The translations under genes and the position numbers were made by a program. A stretch of DNA of 9,996 nucleotides from Minisyncoccota bacterium (GTDB lineage: Bacteria > Patescibacteria > Paceibacteria > UBA9973): NCBI GenBank assembly GCA_028696935.1, contig JAQVGE010000024.1, positions 1 through 9,996 on the forward strand, given 5' to 3'. Shown here one piece after another: positions 5,703 to 9,996 of the stretch. The notes below the pieces were generated by a model that ran no database searches, had not been told where the DNA came from, and saw only the letters and a program-made list of their open reading frames with translations. Within the stretch, counting starts at the first letter, position 1; each line of letters starts with the position of its first letter.

Positions 5703-7383
5703 TCACAAAAGAATAAAGAGAGACATTGACCCTGACGAAATTTTTTTAGATTCAAAGAATTTACCGAATTTTAATACTCAGCAATTTGAGGGCCGATTAG
5801 AAAAACCAATTCCCAAGAAATCGATAATAGCGATAAGTTTATTCTTTGTTCTTGTCTCTGTTATTTTTGTTGGGAAATTGACTATTCTCCAAATAATAAA
5901 AGGCGAGGCTTATTTTGTAAAAAGTGAGAATAACATCTTAATGAAAGAACCAATCATTTCTCCTCGAGGGTTGATTTATGATCGCAATCAAGTATTACTT
6001 GCCTGGAATAGTTGGGATAAGGAAGATATTGATAAGCTTTTACCACCATACAGGTCTTATTATAATAAACCAGGATTCGGATTACTTCTTGGTTATGTTA
6101 GTTCTCCAGCTAAAGATTCATCTGGTTATTATTGGCAAGATACTTTTATTGGGAAAGATGGTATTGAAAAATCATATGATGATTTACTTTCAGGGACCAA
6201 TGGCGTAAGAATTACTGAAAAAAATGTTGGTGGAGAGATTCAATCAGAAAATATTATTTCTAAACCAATTCCTGGAGACAACCTAATTCTTTCTATTGAC
6301 TCTAGAATTCAAAATAAATTATATGAATCAATTTCTGGAATGGCGAATAGAGCTAATTTCTCTGGTGGAGGGGGAGTGATTATGGATATAGAAACAGGAG
6401 AGCTTTTGGCTATGGTTAGTTATCCTGAATATGACGGTAATGTTTTATCTAAAGGTAAGGATAGTGAGGTTATTAATAGTTATTTTACTGATAAAAGAAA
6501 AGTTTTTTTGAATAGAAATATTTCTGGTTTATATGCACCAGGTTCTATTGTAAAACCATTTATTGGTTATGGAGCATTAGCTGAGGAAATAATCACCCCC
6601 TTTAAATTGATTTTATCTAACGGTTCTCTGTCTATTCCTAATCCTTATATTCCTAATGAATATAGTGTTTTTAGGGATCATGGTTCGTTTGGTTATGTTG
6701 ATATGAAAAAAGCGATAGCTGTTTCTTCTGATGTCTATTTTTATCAGATAGGTGGAGGTTTTGAAGATCAGAAAGGTTTAGGTATTTTAAAGATTGATGA
6801 ATATATTAGTAAATTTGGTATTACGCATAAGACAGGAGTAGATATTGTTGGAGAAAAAAATGGAGTTATCCCAACCCCAGAATGGAAAGCTAAAACATTT
6901 AATGGAGATATTTGGCGAATTGGGGATACTTACAATAGTTCGATTGGTCAGTATGGTTTCCAAGTTACTCCACTTCAAATGGTTAGAGCTGTTGCGGGGA
7001 TTGCTAATTTTGGAGTTATCCCAGTTCCTCATCTAAATAAAGATGACACTTCTTTTGATTCTAAAAAAATTATCTTCCCAGTTGACAAAGAAAAGATGAA
7101 AGTTATTCATGAGGGAATGAGAATGGCGGTAACAGAAGGAACTGCTACAGCTTTGTATATTCCTGAAATAGAAGTGGCTGCAAAGTCTGGAACAGCTCAG
7201 GTTGGTTATGGAAATACTAATACAAATTCTTGGATTATTGGTTATTTTCCGTATGAAAATCCTAAATATTCTTTTGTTGTTATGTTGGAGCGTGGACCTA
7301 AAGAAGCTTCTGGAAATTCTACTAGAGTTATGAGAGAAGTGATTGATTATATGACTGTTTATACCCCAGAATATTTAAATTAA
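5686..7383 (+). CDS. mrdA: Penicillin-binding protein 2 (monofunctional transpeptidase)
   Basis: Class B penicillin-binding protein that cross-links peptidoglycan strands outside the membrane, normally with a RodA/SEDS glycosyltransferase. The 565 residues comprise a cytoplasmic N-terminus (1-44), one transmembrane segment (about 46-64), a dimerisation/pedestal region starting with ISPRGLIYDRN (91-101), and a transpeptidase domain with all three catalytic motifs: SIVK (Ser287 nucleophile, Lys290) in YAPGSIVKP, SSD (347-349) in the SxN position as in PBP2-type enzymes, and KSGTAQ (500-505). GQYGFQVTPLQMVRAVAGIAN (from 421) is also typical. It is a little shorter than the 633-residue E. coli PBP2. 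The ATG at 5686 overlaps the previous gene by 17 bases, and the N-terminal DIDPDEIFLDSKNLP fits relatives from the same kind of organism. No Shine-Dalgarno is present; translational coupling is probable. No rodA is in the window. Confidence 0.93.
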   Translation: MTFHINHKRIKRDIDPDEIFLDSKNLPNFNTQQFEGRLEKPIPKKSIIAISLFFVLVSVIFVGKLTILQIIKGEAYFVKSENNILMKEPIISPRGLIYDRNQVLLAWNSWDKEDIDKLLPPYRSYYNKPGFGLLLGYVSSPAKDSSGYYWQDTFIGKDGIEKSYDDLLSGTNGVRITEKNVGGEIQSENIISKPIPGDNLILSIDSRIQNKLYESISGMANRANFSGGGGVIMDIETGELLAMVSYPEYDGNVLSKGKDSEVINSYFTDKRKVFLNRNISGLYAPGSIVKPFIGYGALAEEIITPFKLILSNGSLSIPNPYIPNEYSVFRDHGSFGYVDMKKAIAVSSDVYFYQIGGGFEDQKGLGILKIDEYISKFGITHKTGVDIVGEKNGVIPTPEWKAKTFNGDIWRIGDTYNSSIGQYGFQVTPLQMVRAVAGIANFGVIPVPHLNKDDTSFDSKKIIFPVDKEKMKVIHEGMRMAVTEGTATALYIPEIEVAAKSGTAQVGYGNTNTNSWIIGYFPYENPKYSFVVMLERGPKEASGNSTRVMREVIDYMTVYTPEYLN

Positions 7384-7409
7384 AACCTAAAAAACTTTAT
7401 AAATAATCT

Positions 7410-7438
7410 TTGACTTATTGCTCATAAATTGCTAAAAT
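7410..7438 (+). promoter_or_regulatory. Consensus-like promoter of greA-lysS
   Basis: TTGACT (7410-7415), a 17-base spacer, then TAAAAT (7433-7438) with TG at 7430-7431, giving an extended -10. This is the best sigma-70-type promoter in the window. Transcription should begin near 7445, about 5 bases before the ATG at 7450. A TTG at 7429 would give a longer reading frame, but it lies inside the promoter spacer and cannot be the start for this transcript. Confidence 0.82.
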
Positions 7439-7449
7439 CTTTCGATATT

Positions 7450-7914
7450 ATGAATGAAACAAATTACATAACTGAAGACAAGAAAAAGTCTTTAATTGAA
7501 GAATTGGAATACTTAAAAACAGTAAAAAGAAAGGAGATTTTGGAATCTCTTAATGCGGCTAAAGCCTTGGGTGACTTATCTGAAAATGCAGAATATCATC
7601 AAGCTCGTGAAGATCAAGGTAAAACAGAAGACAGAATTAACCAAATTGAATATATGCTTCAGTCTGCTATTGTGGTTAAGAAACACTCCAGTGTAAAGGT
7701 TGAAATTGGAACAACTGTTGTAGTGAAAAAAGAAGGAGTGAAAGACGAAATAACTTATCATATTGTTGGAGCAGAAGAAGCGGATATGAATCATAATAAG
7801 ATTTCTCATAAGTCACCATTAGGAGAAGCTCTTTATGGGAAGATGAAAGGTGACAAAATTTCTATTTCAACACCCAAGGGGCTGGTCAAGTACACCCTAA
7901 TTGATATAAAATAG
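7450..7914 (+). CDS. greA: Transcription elongation factor GreA
   Basis: GreA binds the secondary channel of RNA polymerase and stimulates cleavage of backtracked transcripts. From the ATG at 7450 the protein has 154 residues, close to the usual 158. The N-terminal coiled coil (about 8-75) starts with YITEDKKKSLIEELEYL and carries the tip motif GDLSENAEYH (41-50) with the catalytic acidic pair Asp42 and Glu45 intact. The C-terminal FKBP-like domain (about 80-154) has KISHKSPLGEALYGKMKGD (117-135) and ends VKYTLIDIK. The frame opens upstream at a TTG (7429) that adds MLKSFDI, but those bases overlap the promoter and the family starts near MNETNYIT, so 7450 is preferred. No terminator separates it from lysS, 4 bases downstream. 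Confidence 0.95.
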   Translation: MNETNYITEDKKKSLIEELEYLKTVKRKEILESLNAAKALGDLSENAEYHQAREDQGKTEDRINQIEYMLQSAIVVKKHSSVKVEIGTTVVVKKEGVKDEITYHIVGAEEADMNHNKISHKSPLGEALYGKMKGDKISISTPKGLVKYTLIDIK

Positions 7915-7918
7915 AAGC

Positions 7919-9406
7919 ATGGCCTCACTTTCAGAACTTAAAGCCGTTCGCTTGGAAAAATTAAATATTTTAAAGAAGGCAGGAATGGATCCATTTCCTA
8001 GTTCTGTTTATTTTAGTCATTCAATAAAGGACCTAAAAAATAATTTTAAATCTATCCTAGATTCGAATAATAGCGATGAAATTTCTGTTATTGGGCGAGT
8101 GTTAGTTATTCGGGGTCAGGGGGCGATACTTTTTATTGTTTTACAGAGTGAAGGGGAAAAAATCCAAGTGGTTTTAAAGAAAGACGAACTCCCAGATGAG
8201 CTCTTCAATTTATTTACAGAGACAGTTGATAATGGTGATTTTATTAGTGTTGCTGGAAGTTTGTTTATTACAGCAAGAGGAGAGGAAAGTATTTTAATAA
8301 AAAAATGGTCTATGGCCACAAAAGCATTACTCCCTCTGCCTGATAAATGGCATGGTTTACAAGATATAGAAGAGACATATCGTAAACGTTATTTAGATAT
8401 GGTTATGGATAAAAATGTTTATGACCGTTTTTTGATTAGAGCAAAAATTATAGGGAAGATTCGTGAATTCTTAAATGGTAAAAACTTATTAGAGGTTGAA
8501 ACACCAATACTGCAGAATCAAGCTGGTGGAGCAATGGCTAAAATATTTGAAACGCATCATAATGATTATGATATGGATATGGTTTTAAGGATTGCTTTAG
8601 AGCTTGATCATAAAATAATTATGGCTGGGGGATATAAGGGTGTTTATGAGATAGGTAAATGTTTTCGAAACGAAGGATCTGACCCAACTCATATGCAAGA
8701 ATTTACCATGCTTGAATGGTATGGAGCTTATGAGACATTAGAGACAAACATTAACTGGACAGAGGAGTTAATTAAATCTTTAGCTAAAGAAATTATTGGA
8801 AAAGAAGTTTTTGATGTTTCTGATAAAGATGGAAATACTGTTCGTGTTGATTTAGGAGGTTCTTGGCCGAGGGTTTCTTTTGTTTCTTTGTTAAAAGAAA
8901 ATGCCAATATTGATGTCACAACTATATCTTTAGAAGATGCACAAACGGAAGCTGTTAAATGGGGTGCAAAAGAAGATGAAGCTAAAAAAATGAGTCGAGG
9001 TAATTTACTCGATTATATTTATAAAAAATCTTCTCGAGTAAAAATAATTAATCCAACTTTTGTTACAAATTTTCCCGGTGATTTGAAACCTCTTGCTCAA
9101 CAGAATGAGGATAAAACAGCAGAGGTCGCTCAACTAATAATTGCTGGAGCTGAAATAACAAATCAATATGCTGAATTAGTAGACCCAATAAAACAGAGAG
9201 AGCTTTTAGTCTCTCAATCAAAAGCTAAAGCAGGAGGCGATGAAGAGGCGATGCAGATGGATGAAAGATTCTTAGAAGCCATGGAGCATGGTATGCCTCC
9301 GATGACTGGATTTGGAATGGGGATTGATCGATTGGTGGCAGTTTTAACTGAACAAAAAAATCTTCGAGATGTTGTCTTTTTCCCTATAATGAAACCAAGG
9401 GATTAA
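7919..9406 (+). CDS. lysS: Lysyl-tRNA synthetase, class II
   Basis: Charges tRNA-Lys with lysine in the cytoplasm. The 495 residues contain an OB-fold anticodon-binding domain (about 55-130), followed by the class II catalytic core after TYRKRYLDMV (153-162). Motif 1 lies around FLNGKNLLEVETPIL (184-198), followed by QAGGAMAKIFETHHN (201-215). Motif 2 is YEIGKCFRNEGSDPTH to EFTMLEWY (243-268) with the ATP-binding Arg250, and motif 3 is GFGMGIDRLVAVLT (464-477). NFPGDLKPLAQ (384-394) and EITNQYAELVDP (412-423) match the lysine-binding and aminoacylation regions, though the usual NGFSEL is here NQYAEL. Length and architecture match bacterial LysS. It follows greA by 4 bases without a Shine-Dalgarno, and is probably cotranscribed; a hairpin terminator lies 33 bases after its stop. 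Confidence 0.96.
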   Translation: MASLSELKAVRLEKLNILKKAGMDPFPSSVYFSHSIKDLKNNFKSILDSNNSDEISVIGRVLVIRGQGAILFIVLQSEGEKIQVVLKKDELPDELFNLFTETVDNGDFISVAGSLFITARGEESILIKKWSMATKALLPLPDKWHGLQDIEETYRKRYLDMVMDKNVYDRFLIRAKIIGKIREFLNGKNLLEVETPILQNQAGGAMAKIFETHHNDYDMDMVLRIALELDHKIIMAGGYKGVYEIGKCFRNEGSDPTHMQEFTMLEWYGAYETLETNINWTEELIKSLAKEIIGKEVFDVSDKDGNTVRVDLGGSWPRVSFVSLLKENANIDVTTISLEDAQTEAVKWGAKEDEAKKMSRGNLLDYIYKKSSRVKIINPTFVTNFPGDLKPLAQQNEDKTAEVAQLIIAGAEITNQYAELVDPIKQRELLVSQSKAKAGGDEEAMQMDERFLEAMEHGMPPMTGFGMGIDRLVAVLTEQKNLRDVVFFPIMKPRD

Positions 9407-9438
9407 TATCTTCGAAAAAAACAATTTTAGCAAAAAGT

Positions 9439-9465
9439 GGGAGATATTGACATCTCTCTTTTTTT
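9439..9465 (+). terminator. Intrinsic terminator after lysS
   Basis: GGGAGAT (9439-9445) pairs with ATCTCTC (9452-9458), a 7-bp stem with one G-T pair and a 6-base loop, followed by seven T (9459-9465). An A-run at 9432-9436 lies on the other side, so weak termination from the opposite direction is also possible. It closes the greA-lysS unit. Confidence 0.8.
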
Positions 9466-9500
9466 GTATTAAATTAAAGTCAAATTTAAATATTTAAAAT
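9464..9500 (+). promoter_or_regulatory. Possible promoter of the 9501 gene
   Basis: A terminator upstream means the 9501 gene needs its own promoter. TAAAAT at 9495-9500 abuts the ATG at 9501 and would place transcription near 9507, where a second in-frame ATG stands, giving a leaderless start. Alternatively TTGTAT (9464-9469), 17 bases and TAAATA (9487-9492) would start transcription near 9499. Neither pair is strong; the AT-rich setting makes chance matches likely. Confidence 0.35.
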
Positions 9501-9827
9501 ATGAATATGAAAAAGATTGGTGATATTCCATCTGGGCTTTCTTTCGAAATGATTATGCAATCTATCAGGTTTGGTAGATTGATTGAGTTTGTTTTTTTGA
9601 ATTCAAAATCACGGCGAATTAAAATAGAAGGCCTGGTCACTTGTATTGAAAGATTGGAACCAGGTGATCCCTGTGAGAAGTTCCGGATAAAAATTAAAAT
9701 GAAGGACCCAGCTCCAGGATTAAGGTTACCTCATTTCAGTGATGAGTGGGAAGGGGAATATGACACCAGAAGTAAAATAGGCAGAATGAATACAAATCAT
9801 GAATTGCCTAAAATGCTTAGAACTTAA
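9501..9827 (+). CDS. Small soluble protein of unknown function
   Basis: I do not recognise this 108-residue protein. It has no signal peptide or membrane span. Charged and hydrophobic residues alternate in RLIEFVFLNSKSRRIKIEGL (27-46) and FRIKIKMKD (61-69), which suggests several beta strands, perhaps a small beta-barrel; DEWEGEYDTRSKIGRM (80-95) follows. The protein is rich in Lys and Arg, so nucleic acid binding is conceivable but unproven. Two in-frame ATG codons (9501 and 9507) could be the start. The gene stands alone between two hairpin terminators, with a clean stop and intact frame, which supports a real monocistronic gene. Its codons contain somewhat more G and C (for example around 9650-9720) than the mur genes. 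Confidence 0.65.
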   Translation: MNMKKIGDIPSGLSFEMIMQSIRFGRLIEFVFLNSKSRRIKIEGLVTCIERLEPGDPCEKFRIKIKMKDPAPGLRLPHFSDEWEGEYDTRSKIGRMNTNHELPKMLRT

Positions 9828-9861
9828 AAAAGCGCCCAATATGGGGCGCTTTTGTTTTTTT
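9828..9861. terminator. Strong, probably bidirectional terminator
   Basis: GCGCCC (9832-9837) pairs with GGGCGC (9844-9849) around a 6-base loop. Four A on the left (9828-9831) extend the stem with T 9850-9853, after which the T-rich tract runs on to 9861 with one G. It begins directly after the stop of the 9501 gene. The minus strand also has the hairpin followed by six T, so it could stop transcription arriving from the right as well. Confidence 0.9.
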
Positions 9862-9883
9862 ACTGACAATTTTTACTGACAAT
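9858..9883. repeat. 13-bp perfect tandem duplication
   Basis: TTTTACTGACAAT occurs twice head to tail, at 9858-9870 and 9871-9883. On the minus strand each copy reads ATTGTCAGTAAAA, including Cys-Gln-stop in one frame. It starts inside the T-run of the terminator at 9828-9861. It is probably a simple replication-slippage duplication. Confidence 0.85.
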
Positions 9884-9953
9884 AAGAGTATTCACTCTCA
9901 CTGCTACAGGGTAGAGGGTTTCCTTTTTCATCTTTGTATGTTTTTTTTCTTAC
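9873..9953 (-). pseudogene. Possible 3' remnant of a minus-strand gene
   Basis: Read on the minus strand, this frame is open for 26 codons and ends DEKGNPLPCSSESEYSYCQ before TAA (9873-9875). It has no start codon and is cut off upstream by a TAG (9954-9956). The peptide is not of low-complexity AT-rich character as expected of random sequence here, and the bidirectional terminator at 9828-9861 is placed as expected for a gene ending here. A run of eight T (9941-9948) is a possible site of a frame-shifting length change, but the neighbouring frame is also soon closed. It could be a decayed gene end or chance; confidence is low. Confidence 0.2.
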
Positions 9954-9996
9954 CTAGGTTAAAGATACACAAATCCCTTAATTTTTATGAATATAA

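Noticed and set aside
5978..6208. Plus-strand 76-codon frame inside the PBP2 gene, suggesting a frameshift
   Set aside because: PBP2 continues intact through this region with its conserved motifs; the other frame shows no conserved content.
7384..7409. A terminator between PBP2 and the greA promoter
   Set aside because: The stretch is AT-rich but has no stem followed by a T-run; transcription from upstream may read through.
7400..7449. Lysine riboswitch or T-box controlling greA-lysS
   Set aside because: The distance from the promoter to the start codon is only about 10 bases, leaving no room for a structured leader.
9885..9898. Small hairpin AGAGT-ATTC-ACTCT as a terminator
   Set aside because: The stem is only 5 bp and no T-run follows on either strand.
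9987..9996. ATG near the window end as the start of a further gene
   Set aside because: Only three codons are visible; nothing supports it.
1..9996. CRISPR array, insertion sequence, prophage or toxin-antitoxin system
   Set aside because: No regularly spaced repeats, transposase or integrase motifs or paired small toxin genes were seen; the content is housekeeping.

Overview
This window looks like a stretch of chromosome from a small-genome bacterium of the Candidate Phyla Radiation (Patescibacteria), most like Parcubacteria and relatives. The reasons are very AT-rich DNA, tightly packed genes almost all on one strand, start codons without Shine-Dalgarno sequences, promoters that abut start codons, and divergent but complete versions of core genes, especially MurD and PBP2. 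This placement rests on recalled family resemblance, not on a search.

Layout. Positions 1 to about 97 are GC-rich (67 G/C in the first 100 bases against 26 in the next 100) and do not match the rest; this is probably a chimeric contig end. Immediately after the junction comes the C-terminal part of a cytidylate kinase-like protein (98-472) whose 5' end is lost. It is followed almost without gaps by three Mur ligases in the order murE (478-1875), murD (1875-3242) and murC (3246-4562), then a secreted, membrane-anchored protein of unknown role (4576-5382). An extended -10 promoter at 5387-5415 starts a second unit: a 92-residue membrane protein (5424-5702) overlapping a penicillin-binding protein 2 transpeptidase (5686-7383). 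A third promoter at 7410-7438 drives greA (7450-7914) and lysS (7919-9406), ended by a hairpin terminator at 9439-9465. A lone unknown 108-codon gene (9501-9827) follows, closed by a strong, probably bidirectional terminator (9828-9861). The last 135 bases hold a 13-bp tandem duplication and a possible fragment of a minus-strand gene.

How the genes fit together. MurC, MurD and MurE add the first three amino acids to UDP-MurNAc in the cytoplasm; PBP2 cross-links the finished peptidoglycan outside the membrane during elongation of the cell. The two unknown envelope proteins sit between these, which suggests an envelope role. Cytidylate kinase, GreA and LysRS are housekeeping functions for nucleotide supply, transcription and translation.

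No clear new multi-gene system is visible. The most notable signals are two GC-rich palindromes lying in frame inside murD, one of which looks like a 7-residue insertion; two promoters placed so that the transcripts would have essentially no leader; the chimeric left end; and three unrecognised proteins.
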